Below are positions 22,379 to 33,252 of a DNA stretch of 64,000 bases, in pieces. The stretch's first letter is position 1. The number at the start of each line of letters is the position of its first letter. The position numbers and the translations under genes were made by a program. The notes beneath the pieces were generated by a model that worked only from the letters and a program-made list of their open reading frames with translations, had not been told where the DNA came from and ran no database searches. The DNA is from Aphrocallistes beatrix (lineage: Eukaryota > Porifera > Hexactinellida > Sceptrulophora > Aphrocallistidae): positions 3,286,001 through 3,350,000 of the forward strand of contig OY725489.1 of the NCBI GenBank assembly GCA_963281255.1, in the 5' to 3' direction.

Positions 22379-24079
22379 CGTACATATTGATATATGTATG
22401 CTATTGCACCGTTCAATTTTGATATCAACATTTTACAAGTGCGAATATCGAAATCTACTTTTACTAAATTACAATACAGGCTTATTAGCCGTTGAGATTT
22501 CTTTTCTATCAGAAAATACACGTCTACATAAAAAGGTGTGAAAATATGATTAAATTTTATGATATGATAAGCAGACGTGCGTTCGACACCGTCCATACAA
22601 TAAAGAATCTCCTATAATAGGAGCTGCACTAGAAATGAGAATTCTCAAAACAAAACAAGTGCATCACAACAGCAGGAGGCCGCAGGAGGGAAGATTGTGA
22701 TTTTTGTGATTTTCCTGTACAGAATTCAATCATTTTAGAAAGTAGCATCAGAATGTATTTGTGGAAACGACTATCTCTAAGATTGGAATTTGGGATTTTT
22801 TCAGTACACATAGCAATAGTTTTATTAATAAATTACACTTACGTTCTTGCTAGTAGGTGAAGTAGGCAAGTCACAGGTGTCCAAGACATAAAGTGATCGC
22901 TTTCATTTACTTGTCTGGACCATAGCAAATTGATACAGCGAATTAGCTAATTTTTGAATCCTGGTGACAGAGAAGGATTACAACTATATACTATCTACAT
23001 ATCTATTTATGTGTATATACAGAAAATATTTAATTTTAAGTTACGCACATATGTTAAAAATAGGCATTGAAATAGCTTAAACCAAGTTCAAATGGGATAA
23101 TTTACATTCTGGATCAATTGTCAAGTTTTCTAATTTCCAACCTCAACTCGGAAATTTGGAAAAACATGGAACCAGGAGCACATGGTTGTGAAACAAGACT
23201 CCCCAATAAAGCCCATTTCGAATGAATACAGTAGACATTGGATCTTTGTATAAATGTAATGCCGATTTTTGGTAAAACTCCATCTAGTATATACTTTTTA
23301 GCCTCAAATCGCATGTGCGTATGTGCGTTTACTTTCAATACGATCTTATTACCAGAGGTTTCTGTATAATATATTAATTAGAAAAATGAATATGTGACTA
23401 ATTTGAATGGTATTATTCGAATCTCTAATCCAATTAGCTATATCACATACCGTTTAGAAGTAACCGTCTTCATGAATAGACACATTTTAGCATTATTTGT
23501 ATGGGAAAGAATCAAGTGTTGAAATACTTTTGCCCGCTTAGTGTATATGGCCCAAATTGGTCCAAATTAGTTCAATCATAGCCTACTCTATATAAGGCCT
23601 ACCATCTAATGTACCAGGGATGCGGTAGAGGACGGGAAATTAAAATTCTAAGAATGTATATATTAACCAATTAGGCCATTAAATAACTAAGCCATCGTCT
23701 GTTTTCCATTATTCCCTACTCTAATAAGAGTAATATTTTATTTTGAACATATTTAATGAATGACTAAGAACAACATGTATCATATTACTAGTACATAATA
23801 GAAAGGTTAAAATGGCAATAAAAAAGGTCTTCACAATACTTTTCTGCTTTCTTTCTTTCTCCTACTCGCTCGCTCTGTACATAGTAGTACATTGTGTGAA
23901 TAGAAAATATGAATACGTCCGTTTCAATATTTCAAAATATGAGATTTGATAGCTCGAAACAGACATCACACAAACAGTCCAAAATGATGTTCCAAGGGTC
24001 TGTTTCTAGAAAAGAGGTCAACAAGTAATAATATCTACAAGATTGAATTAAATGGTTAATAATTTCAAAAGTCGGATAA
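22379..24079. other. No gene; one isolated Tc1 terminal repeat
   Basis: AT-rich DNA with short frames of no visible family. The only recognisable item is the terminal repeat at 23515-23543. A pyrimidine-rich tract (CTTTCTTTCTTTCTCC) lies near 23845. Confidence 0.5.
23515..23543. mobile_element. Isolated Tc1-like terminal repeat
   Basis: AAATACTTTTGCCCGCTTAGTG followed by TA matches the right end of 11293-11770. No left end is found nearby. Confidence 0.55.
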
Positions 24080-24225
24080 CAATAGGGTCAATTACATTTG
24101 TTCAATTATAATTACGAATCAATTTCAAGGCAAGTAAAATTTTCAATAACAATGACACTTCAATTACAGTGTAATTGTAATTAATTACTAATTACACAAT
24201 TATAATTGTAATTGACCCCAACCCT
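24080..24225. mobile_element. hAT-like MITE with TAATTGTAATT-type ends
   Basis: Left GGGTCAATTACATTTG and right TTGTAATTGACCCCAACCCTG-like ends are inverted, with many AATTATAATT units. No clean duplication is visible. Confidence 0.45.
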
Positions 24226-24288
24226 GAACTGTGATGCAACTATTTTTGAGCCAGGGTCTTTGCTGTATTGATACAAATGCATTTATAC

Positions 24289-24449
24289 CAGGGTTGCCGT
24301 GGGAATGAAATTCCCATTCCCATTTCATCCCATCCCCATATAATTCTTGTGGGAATCCCCATGAGGATTCCTACAGCAATCCTATGGGAGGACCATGTGC
24401 GAATCCCCATAGGAATTCTATGGGGATTCCCATTCCCACGGCAACCCTG
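24289..24449. mobile_element. hAT-like MITE (GGGAATCCCCAT-rich)
   Basis: The ends CAGGGTTGCCGTGGGAATG and CATTCCCACGGCAACCCTG are exact inverses. Flanks ATTTATAC (24281-24288) and ATTTAGAC (24450-24457) form an 8-bp duplication with one mismatch. The interior is repeated GGGAAT/ATTCCC units. Confidence 0.85.
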
Positions 24450-24809
24450 ATTTAGACCGAAGAACTTCCTTAGATATAATTTTCATGACTTATGAAGAAT
24501 ATTGTTTGGATAGCGCCGGCCATGATCATAGTAAACTATTACTAGATAATCTTCTGAATTTAAACTGAACTAAAATGTTTCGCTTATTTATTGAAAGCTG
24601 TGAGATACGATTAACTTTTACTTTGCAGATTAGATCTCTTGTAGAACATTTTTCAATAATACAAATTATTCCTTGGTGCTTTTGACGCACCCTCTACATA
24701 TGCAGATAAAAATGACTATTTCAGGATAAACGAGAAAACATCATAGACGCCGAAGGTCGGGGAGCTCCCCCCTGTGTTTTCTAAAATAAATGCTTCACTG
24801 AAATATATA

Positions 24810-25215
24810 CAGTGGAACCTGTATATAACGGCCACCCAAGGGACTGGACAAAATTGGCTGTTATACACAGGTCACCACTATATACAGGTAATTGTTTTAA
24901 TCTCCAAAAGGTATCTAAATAGTGCAATAAATATCAAGCTTTTAGAAATCCATTACTTGAAGTACTTACATGAAATTTGTTTATCGTTCGTAACAGGTCA
25001 TGTACTAAACACTTAAAAAGGTTAAAAAGGGGATGGCCGTTATACACAGTTTTAGGGTCAGTCAGGGACTACAAACGGGTGGCCGCTGGCCGCGTTGAGC
25101 AGGTGACCGCTATACACAGGTTCAATATTATGGAATTTCGGACGGGACTGTTCATTGGTGACCATTATAGACAGGTGACCGTTATATAGAGTGACCGTTA
25201 TAGCAGGTTCGACTG
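24810..25215. mobile_element. Tigger/pogo-like MITE, TA target
   Basis: Ends begin CAGTGGAACCTGTATATAAC and close TAGCAGGTTCGACTG, flanked by TA. Repeated TATACACAGGT and TGACCGTTAT units lie inside. No transposase frame. Confidence 0.75.
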
Positions 25216-25455
25216 TATATAATGATCAGTATTGGTGTTGACCAAGCGACCTGCATGTGAAATATAACCCAGAATTTTTCCCACAAATTTTAAACAATTA
25301 TTTTCAAGGTATCACCCCCTTGGGGATAAGACCCATTCGCTGTCTATGACATCCTCCGAGTGTTTTTAAGATTTGCCAGAGATAATAATTCGGATACAAT
25401 TGTCAGATGGAACAAATACAATTTGCTAGTATTAATTGAAAGCAAATATACTTAC
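25216..25455. other. No gene seen (putative intron side of the next exon)
   Basis: Nothing recognisable apart from the donor-like site at its right edge on the minus strand. Confidence 0.35.
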
Positions 25456-25597
25456 CTTTTAGATCTTGCAAATTCCTGACAAGGTACTTCTCTTTCTCCT
25501 CAATCTCATACTTCAAGCTAGGAGTCTCCTTTGTTAAGCAATATTCTTCCTTTGACTCCAGAGAACGGAGTCCGTTTATTTTAGATATCGAGAGCAA
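25456..25597 (-). CDS. Candidate coiled-coil exon with consensus splice donor
   Basis: On the minus strand an open frame (containing SLESKEEYCL and YEIEEKEKYLVRNLQDLK) ends at 25456, immediately followed by GTAAGT, a consensus donor. Its charged Glu/Lys/Leu composition would suit a coiled coil. The acceptor is uncertain; the frame is closed by a stop just upstream of 25597, so the true exon probably begins inside this interval. Product unknown. Confidence 0.3.
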
Positions 25598-26093
25598 TTA
25601 AGAGGACACCATGGAAGGCAATATGGCTTAGCTCCAGTCCCCACTTTTGGTTTTGTATGTATCCCCTTCAACAGGATCCTTTGGATGGAGAACGGGAATC
25701 GAAACGTCGGTCAAATGTCTCTCTCTGAGTTCTTGCATCTTAAAATGGAAAGTGATCTGCTGCTGAGAAGGATTATGGAGGCTAGGTTAAATATTTGTGA
25801 CAGAAAATATGGAGGAAACAACTTCACATAATGTATTCTCATTGATTAAGCTAGTGATAAAATCATCATTAAAAGTTGTGGTTCACTATAATAATCGTCC
25901 ACTAGTGCATCCCTAGTCCAGATTTTCCAAGTAGTTGGCAGGCCTTATATACAGTAGGCTATGGTTCAATATATTTTCCAACAACGAGTGAAGTACGACG
26001 TTCCATATTGATCATGACAACTACTATACTAGGAGTTGCAGTAAAATATAAAATTTATTGCTTAATTTAGAAGATTAAAACGTACATTCTTCC
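25598..26093. other. No gene; possible retroelement 3' relic
   Basis: The phrase ATCGAAACGTCGGTCAAATG near 25698 resembles a motif common near the 3' part of some animal retroelements. That is a weak resemblance; otherwise nothing is seen. Confidence 0.25.
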
Positions 26094-26210
26094 CCTCCTC
26101 CTCCCCTCTGCCCCCGCCTCTAACGCTCCCGCTTCTGCCCCTGCTTCTAACGCCCCCGCCTCCAATGCCCCCACCACCTCTCCTGCCTCCCTCCCTCTCA
26201 AGAATCTGTT
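26094..26210 (+). repeat. C/T-rich degenerate repeat
   Basis: Imperfect CCCCCGCCTCTAACG / CCTCCTCCC units. The Gly/Ala/Glu-rich minus-strand frame over it is a by-product of the repeat. Confidence 0.7.
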
Positions 26211-26378
26211 TCTAGATTTAAAATAAATATTTAATACTGAATAGCAAGCAAATAAATTTCTATCTACTGAACACTCGTTTCTAATAGTTTTAATAATAAC
26301 TTTCCAAGGAACCAAAGTGTTCGGATAACCGAGGATATGCACTGTCATGATCCAAGAGAAGTATACTAATTAAAATTA

Positions 26379-26837
26379 GTGATGAGGCTAACAAAATATT
26401 TGAAATATTTTATATTTGTTCTGGCCTTATATTATATATTTACATGTTTTTTCATTGGTAAGAGAGATCCACAGCGATCTCTGAACCTAATTCTGCATCT
26501 CCTACCATCTAACTACAACACCTTTTACCTGCATCCTGACTACCTTCTGAATGGCAGTAGCAGTAACTCTAGCTACCTCCTTCATTGCAACTTCAGATCG
26601 TCTCTCCGACCTAGAGAAGCTGCACCGCCACAACGCACTGCTCAACTTTCTCCTAACGACTCAGTTCCCGTCTCTCCTGCCTTCGTTAACTTCGTCATAT
26701 TCACAGATGATTCAGAATGGGTTCGGCTGATCAGAGCTGAGTACCAGTGTCACTCCCTGTCCCATACCCCCAACCCCGACCCCCTCGCCTCCGAGACTTG
26801 CTCCAGGCGGTGGACTGGTTTCTCAATTTGTTATTAG
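26379..26837 (+). CDS. Hypothetical type II membrane protein frame, not recognised
   Basis: A 152-codon frame from ATG 26379 starts with a short basic stretch and a hydrophobic segment (KYFIFVLALYYIFTCFFI, about residues 10-27) that could be a signal anchor. A Ser/Pro-rich, less AT-rich segment follows, then FVNFVIFTDDSEWVRL. The 'DD-EW' phrase recalls fucosyltransferase-type glycosyltransferases only faintly and I do not assign that function. The frame may be a first exon; it ends without a clear donor. A 86-codon minus-strand frame (26866-27126, with CDCSTSPSVC) follows and is equally unassigned. Confidence 0.3.
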   Translation: MMRLTKYLKYFIFVLALYYIFTCFFIGKRDPQRSLNLILHLLPSNYNTFYLHPDYLLNGSSSNSSYLLHCNFRSSLRPREAAPPQRTAQLSPNDSVPVSPAFVNFVIFTDDSEWVRLIRAEYQCHSLSHTPNPDPLASETCSRRWTGFSICY

Positions 26838-27126
26838 TCAAAAAACTTCTATCAAAAGTAATTAATCACTTGACCATTGGGAGGGTGTGAGAAGCTCCAT
26901 GGGGAGGCGAATAATTTAGGTGGAAGAAATCCCCTTGTGGAGTTGAAGGTGTTGGGTTATAGACACCCGGGGCTGTGAATACCCCAAGTGGCTGGTTGTG
27001 TATTTGGCCGGTTTGGCCGGAGAGTTTCGCACGGCTGGAGTGCGTCCTGCAGACAGAGGGGGACGTGCTGCAGTCACATTTTCTCAGTCCCACTGTAATT
27101 CCAAATGAAAGGAACATGAATTTCAA

Positions 27127-27839
27127 TTATGGTATCAATGTTCGTTACTAGACCAGGCTTGGAGTACAGTTTACCTCTAAACAGTACAGGGAGCTCCGAT
27201 TCATCCCCAAAATGCAGATATCAGATGTATAAATAAATGATCTACATATATCATTGCCGACTCAAAGCCAAATAATCTACAATCAATTAGTTAGAAATAA
27301 TATTGATCTCTCACATGTGAAGCATTTTGGACCATGGATAAGAACAATTGGCTTTGGAAAGTATTTTACTTTATCATCATTCGTCATTGGACCATGGATT
27401 AAATTATATTTCCCGCTTCTGTATCTGAATGATCTTTTCATTCATTATTAGTATAAATATAATGAAGATGTAACTCCAAACCCCTTGTAAATCGTTAAGG
27501 ACTCCTTTTCTAACCTTCGTGTAAAAAGAAAATAAATTTGAAAATTTGAAAAAAAAATCTTTATATACAAATAGTAGTAGTATACGGGAGCGTTAACTAG
27601 CTTTACATAAGTGTGAAAAAACTTTTAAAAGAATATTGTGGCGAAATTATACGAAATAGAAAATTTCTGTAACTACAAAAGGTGTTAAAATATTTTACTC
27701 TATCCTATACATCCCAAATTTTATAATGTTCCATTCATGGATTCTGAGTTACGTCATGTCTGGAGGTTCAAAGGTGTCTCAATTTGTCATTTGGAGTCGG
27801 ATAAAAAATCGTACCCCGAAGTACACACCCGAGGATATA
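27127..27839. other. No gene; AATAAA followed by A-rich tract near 27531
   Basis: AATAAATTTG and then an A-rich run (to about 27557) could mark the 3' end of a transcript or retrocopy, but no upstream coding region is convincing. Confidence 0.3.
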
Positions 27840-28460
27840 CAGTCTGTTTCATAATTATTTACAATTTTTGAGGTGATTTTGAATGACCATATCTTACTAT
27901 GAAATCTGTTAGGCAGTACTTCAATGCAATTTTTCTCAACTATACACTCATTCTAATGATTTCTATTGATACCTTTCCAACTCTTTGATACTCAACTTTT
28001 TTTAAAAATTTTTTTCACTTCCGGCGGGCTTTTTTCTCTCTTTTTGGTCTCGAAGTTAATTCTGACAAGCTAGTTAAGGCAATTCAACTAATTTTCAGCG
28101 AATAATGCAGAAACAACGTAGAGAAGATGTGGCTAAGCTCATTGAAACTTCAAAACTTCCAATGAAGGACATTGCTTCTATGTGCGGTGTCACCCTGAAG
28201 ACGGCCTATAATGTTAAGCAACGAATTTCAGCGGGCGAAAGCATTGAGCACAGGGGTGGAGCTGGGCCTAAAAGGTGCCTCAACAGAGGAGACAGGATCT
28301 CACTCTCTCTAAATATTAAAAACAATCCCCGAATTTCTTTGCGGACTATGCAGAGTAGTCTAAAGGTTTCACGAGGGGTTGATGTGTCGTATTCAACGAT
28401 GAGGAGATGCATCAAAGAGATGTCCTATTCCAAGAAAACTGCCATCAAAGGACCAATATT

Positions 28461-31400
28461 CAGTGGCGTACCGTGACCAAATGCCGCCCGGGGCGGGAAT
28501 TTTAGAATGCCGCATTGCCGCCCCTAGGTGTGAATTATTTAAATTAGAATTTCGCGATTCAATTTCCTATTTGCTTTATTTTGCTTAACAATATTCTAAT
28601 AACTCGCTACAAATGGTTAACAAATAGTTCTCGCTTTCAATGCTGCGAAATCATTGATAACATCATCAAAATTAATATTATCTGTTATGTCTCTCTCTAT
28701 CGATAAGATTGCAATGCTTGTTCACCGAATTTGACTCATTGTCGATCGCAGATAATTCTTTATTAGTTTTAACTTCGAAAAACTTCTTTCGCAGCTTGCA
28801 ACGCTGATACTCATGGTCAGAAATATTCGAATCGCGATAATAAGATTTGGAAGGGACTCTATAGATCCCCATTTGACCATCCATTGCAGTAGAACAAGAA
28901 TAGTGCAATTTCCGCAAATGACACCTTGATTATTATTACGCGAGACTAACACATATCTCCTAAGTCTATGAATTTCAAGTTTCAATTCATCACCATCGAC
29001 TTCATTATATACATCAGCGAGGGCATTGATGCTTTGTTCGATAAATTTATCCCGGTTTGTATCCATGATAATTTCAAGTTGGAGAAACCCAAATTTTTTG
29101 TTAATTGTGTCTATCTGTTCAAAGCGTTTGTTAATTTCATTCCTTAATTTGTCCACCACTTGAAACAACTCTCGTCGTAGCTCTTCTTGGAAAGTAATAT
29201 TTTCATCATTAATCGCCACACCATCTAATCTTTTTCGCTTCCTCACACGTCGCGTTATTGTAATATCCATTTCCTCACATCTGGCGATCGCATAAATAAT
29301 AGATTCCTCAACCAGTCGATCTCGTCCATCATCCAGAAACTGTCGAAGTGAGTGGATTTTAAAAACAGATTGATCTAATCCGAGTCCTTTGGTCTGTAGA
29401 TATTTCTGGACGTCATCAACTTCAGGGAGAATCTTCCCCCACAATCCCAGGTAACAGAAAAATGGGAATGTATTTAAGCTGGAAATGAGGATACCTGCAC
29501 CTGACCTTGTGTCTAAATTCTCCTCTGCTCCCGTAAGTTTCTCCAAGGCTTCTAACACTTCAGGGAAATAGTTACATAGTACACTCACTGCGTCATTTCT
29601 GGCACTCCAACGAGTTTGCACTATTCGCTTCACTCTCTTTGGCGCAAATGCTTGCAATACGTCCCATCGATGAGTGGAGGAAGAAAAGAAAGAATAAACT
29701 CTTTCTACAGTTCCAAAGAATGTGATAGAGTTGACGGTCTCTTCAGCTGCGTGAACTCCTGCTAGATTGAGACTGTGATTGGTGCATGCGACAAACTCAG
29801 CCTTTGGATTAACATTACGGATCCGCTGTTGCACACCATTGTGGATTCCAGCCATAGTAGCCGCGTTATCATAACCTTGTCCTCGACAATCTTCTATGTT
29901 TAATCCGTCTTCGCTCAATTTTTGCAGAATAACCTTCGTTATTTCCTCAGCTGTTTTCCCTTTGAATTGAATAAAATCAATGAAGGATTCCAGGATTTGA
30001 ACAGTGTCATCCTTTATAACTACATAACGAATGATCTGCGTCATTAGATCGTTATGTTAAATATCAGGGGTGCTATCGAATAATATTGTATAGTACTTAG
30101 CTTCTCTGATATTTTCAATAATTTGCTGTTTTACGTGGCGAGCGAGTAACTCAATAAACTCGTTCTGGATCCTTGGAGACAAATAAGAAATTGAAATATT
30201 GGGAGCCATTCGGATCCGTGTCAAATGTTCCATCAGCACAGGATCATACTTAGAAATAAGCTTTATAAGTTCCATGAAGTTTCCCGGATTGCCTTCTCCA
30301 TCAAGGAACTCCCTGTGTCCGCGTAATGCGAGATTCTGTTTAGTCAAAAATAGAATTGCATCAAGAATACGATGAAGAATATTGACCCACCTCTTTTTTT
30401 GTGATTCTATTCGTCCCTGTTGATCCCTGTCCAATGTTTGACCCTTGTCCAACCGCATTGCCAGTTCTTTCCAACTCACAAACGCTAACAGGTGTTCACG
30501 ACTTTTTTCATGATCATTAACTTTAGGATTAAGTTTCCACCACATTCGGAACCCGTTTAGTGCAAAAGCACTTTGTGTTTGATCTATCGGACTTCTCAAA
30601 AATAAGCGACAGCAAAAACAATATAGACATCCACTAATTGGAGAATACAACATCCAAGATCTCAGTACTTTCTCACCATTTTCTAAGATACGATAAAACT
30701 ATTCCTTGCTAAGAGTCCTATTTTCTCCTCTTGAACCGTTTTTCTACTGATATAAATGGCCCCTCTTTGTTTTGAAGATCTACTGGCCCACGGGATACGA
30801 GTTCGATCCGAATAGGGTCAGATAATGGTATATTCCAAACTCCAGCATCATGAAAGATATCAGGATCTACTTTATCAATATCATGTATTTCTGATTCAGG
30901 TCCCGTCATTGAATCTGATTCCTCTGAATTGGATTCTATCCCAACTGTGTCTCTGACTGAAGAGCTAGCTATAGTCTCATCAAGATTGGAATCAATCGGG
31001 GGGCTTTCTACAAAGGATATATCAGGAACTGGAACCGTTACAGACTCAACAGGCAGCAAGAAATTGTGCATTGTACGTGCAGAGCGCTGATTTTTACCAC
31101 TCAGCTTTACCCTCTTAATACTGCTGCTCATTATTTGAAATTGCAATTTTATGATGAAATCTGAATAGTTAATTTATTAAAACACGCAAGAAATCTATAA
31201 ATGCGACTTAATATTGTCATTTATATTTCTTACAGTTAATAATTTCACTTCTACAAGTATTATGACTATTATGTTATTATGTTATTACAGTAAGGTTGTG
31301 GTTTGTATACTAATATATGTTTTCATTATTTCAGAAATTGAAATCATTACAATTGATTTAGAGGAATTCATAATTATAGAAGTGCAGTTATCAATTGCTA

Positions 31401-31582
31401 TTTGTGAATTGGCAATAGTGCGAATTGTCAACAGACAATAAACTTTGATCAATTTAATTCAACACTGGATTTCTACATGCATTAGGAGAATTTAATTTAA
31501 AGTTGTAAATGCAATTTGCCGCCCCCTTGAAGTGCCGCCCGGGGCGGGCCGCCCCCCCCGCCCCCCCCACGGTACGCCACTG
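28461..31582 (-). mobile_element. ZMYM1-like hAT transposon nested in Tc1, perfect TSD
   Basis: The inverted ends CAGTGGCGTACCGTG and CACGGTACGCCACTG (one-base difference) have C/G-rich subterminal sequence (GCCGCCC units). CCAATATT is repeated exactly at 28453-28460 and 31583-31590. The element is 3122 bp with a minus-strand transposase. Confidence 0.93.
28617..31146 (-). pseudogene. hAT transposase, zinc-finger MYM-type 1-like, several stops
   Basis: Reading the minus strand: an acidic N-terminus from about 31146 (LSDPIRIELVSRGP block near 30800) leads, after a frame change and a TAG near 30688, into the TTF-type zinc finger (SGCLYCFCCRLF, about 30600). The DUF4371-like core follows with YYTILFDSTPDI, where an in-frame TAA at 30054-30056 interrupts before MTQIIRYVV. 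The core continues with RGQGYDNAATMAG (acidic motif), CTNHSLNLAG (Cys/His) and VQTRWSARNDAV (Trp). The C-terminal dimerisation region has SCERSFSKLKLIK, then TGA 28719-28721 and a further in-frame stretch (INFDDVINDFAA) to a stop at 28617-28619. The order and spacing match ZMYM1-like hAT proteins. Inactive as it stands. Confidence 0.88.
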
Positions 31583-32334
31583 CCAATATTACTCCCTCCC
31601 ATGAAGCATTGAGAGTTTTATGGGCAAAGAAACACAAATTCATCAATTGGAACAAGATCTTCTTTACGGATGAGTGTTCCATTTGGCTTTGTGGCGGGAA
31701 AGTACAGATGTGGACCAAGGGTACTCAAAAGCCCGTCATCAACATTCAGAGACATTCACCCAAGATCCATATTTGGGGAGGGATATCTACTCGAGGAACT
31801 ACTCCTGTGCATATTTTTAGAGAGAATTTCAATTCTATCGCATATTGTAATGTGATAAATTAATGTTTGACAGAGACAGCAGACCTACTCTACCCAGACG
31901 GTTGGAAACTCCAGGAGGATAATTCGAGCATTCATAAATCCAAGCTCTCTGTCTCATACAAAGAGGAACGCGCCATTAGATGTATAGATTGGCCATCCTG
32001 CAGCCCTGATTTGAATCCTATAGAGAATTTATGGGCTGTTCTGAAGAAAAGGATCCTAAACAGGGCTCCTAAGACGATTGAAGATGTCAAAAACTATGTA
32101 GATATAGAGTGGGGAACCTTTGATCCAGAATTCATTGGCAACTTCACAAAATCTATGCGTAAGCGGTGCGACCTTGTGATTGCTGCTCAAGGCAAAAAGA
32201 TTAACTATTAAACCATATCCTATTTAATTGTTACTAAGGAGCCATAGAACCAAAATAAAACTTGAATGAGTACATATCAACTTGAGTTTTCAAGTTGCAT
32301 TGGGTATAATAATTGTAAATAATTATGAAACAGA

Positions 32335-32337
<3 letters not shown>

Positions 32338-32365
<28 letters not shown>
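32338..32365. repeat. TA dinucleotide repeat
   Basis: About 14 TA units grown at the TA target of the Tc1 element. Confidence 0.95.
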
Positions 32366-32366
<1 letters not shown>

Positions 32367-33250
32367 CCGCTCATTTCAGAAGTTAGCCACTATACTAAAG
32401 TATAGTCGGCAAACTAAAAACACTAATTATATCATCAAAACATCATTTCCTCAGTTGTACAAGTCCAAAGTGAGGAAGTTCCTCAGTTTGGACTATAACA
32501 TATATATATATCACTCAATTTATCAGGAACGAATTGATTGAAGAACCTGCCTGTCGCAGAAAGCTGATTTATGGTATTTGGGATTTATGGTATTTGGGAT
32601 TCATTTCAGAGGGGGTCCATATATTACAGCATAACACAGCATAGCAGATTTTCGAGCACCTAAAACATTCAAAAAAGTGAGTAATCGATTATTTTTAAAA
32701 ATTTAATATAAGGAGTGACTGATATTTTTATAACTCTCTTTAGGGGGTGATTATTCAAGCCAGGGAGGGATAAATACGGTATGCTCATATGACATTGATC
32801 ATATTCATCATATTATTCCTTCGCATTAAATATTTTGTCCTTATTGGTAATTACTTAATCACCTGCTACTTCAAAGCAGCGGTTAAATCCAACCTCTGTT
32901 TTGACAACTTTTCAGTTCCACAGAGGCATCGGATGTTGTCATCAACCTTAGTATGAATTGCATTCCAATTATACGGAATTACACATGGACTTCCAAATAA
33001 GTCAAATTGTGAAGTTTACTTTTTAATATTTTGAATATGATAGACATAGGTTAATATCTACTAGTTGTGATATGTTAATTGGAGAATTATTTGTACAACT
33101 AATTCAGTAGTAAATGTATAGTTATATTTTATAGACTTTAGCTACATAATACATTGGGGCCTGGTCATTCTATTACTCTTTACTATTACAGTAGAGATTG
33201 AATAGTATAGTGATACGGAATCTTTGGCCTAATTATCACTAGATCCAATA
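32366..33250. other. No gene; short HelN-B 5' fragment at 32528-32575
   Basis: The fragment AACGAATTGATTGAAGAACC followed by GCAGAAAGCTGATTTATGG matches the HelN-B 5' end. A duplicated 16-bp phrase (TATTTGGGATT) follows it. The rest is unremarkable AT-rich DNA. Confidence 0.5.
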
Positions 33251-33252
33251 TA

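Larger units (their letters stand above)
28105..32211 (+). pseudogene. Tc1 transposase (DD34E), interrupted by insertion and one stop
   Basis: The N-terminal paired-type HTH region lies at 28105-28460 (DIASMCGVTLKTAYNVK; later a GRPP-like linker position with HRGGAGPKR). The rest follows the nested hAT from 31591: FFTDECSIWL (first Asp), LQEDNSSIHK (second Asp) and SPDLNPIENLW (Glu), with 34 residues between the last two. An in-frame TAA at 31861-31863 separates the second and first catalytic motifs. Without the insertion the two halves read in a colinear order. The product would bind the Tc1 ends and cut and paste at TA. Confidence 0.88.
27840..32337 (+). mobile_element. Tc1 transposon split by a nested hAT
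   Basis: Inverted ends CAGTCTGTTTCATAATTATT (left) and AATAATTATGAAACAGACTG-like (right) are flanked by TA at 27838-27839 and 32338-32339. Removing the 3122-bp hAT (28461-31582) and one copy of its 8-bp duplication leaves a Tc1 of about 1.37 kb with one transposase gene, near the usual length. Confidence 0.9.

Noticed and set aside
28206..28415. Minus-strand frame over the Tc1 N-terminus
   Set aside because: Shadow of the Tc1 DNA-binding region.
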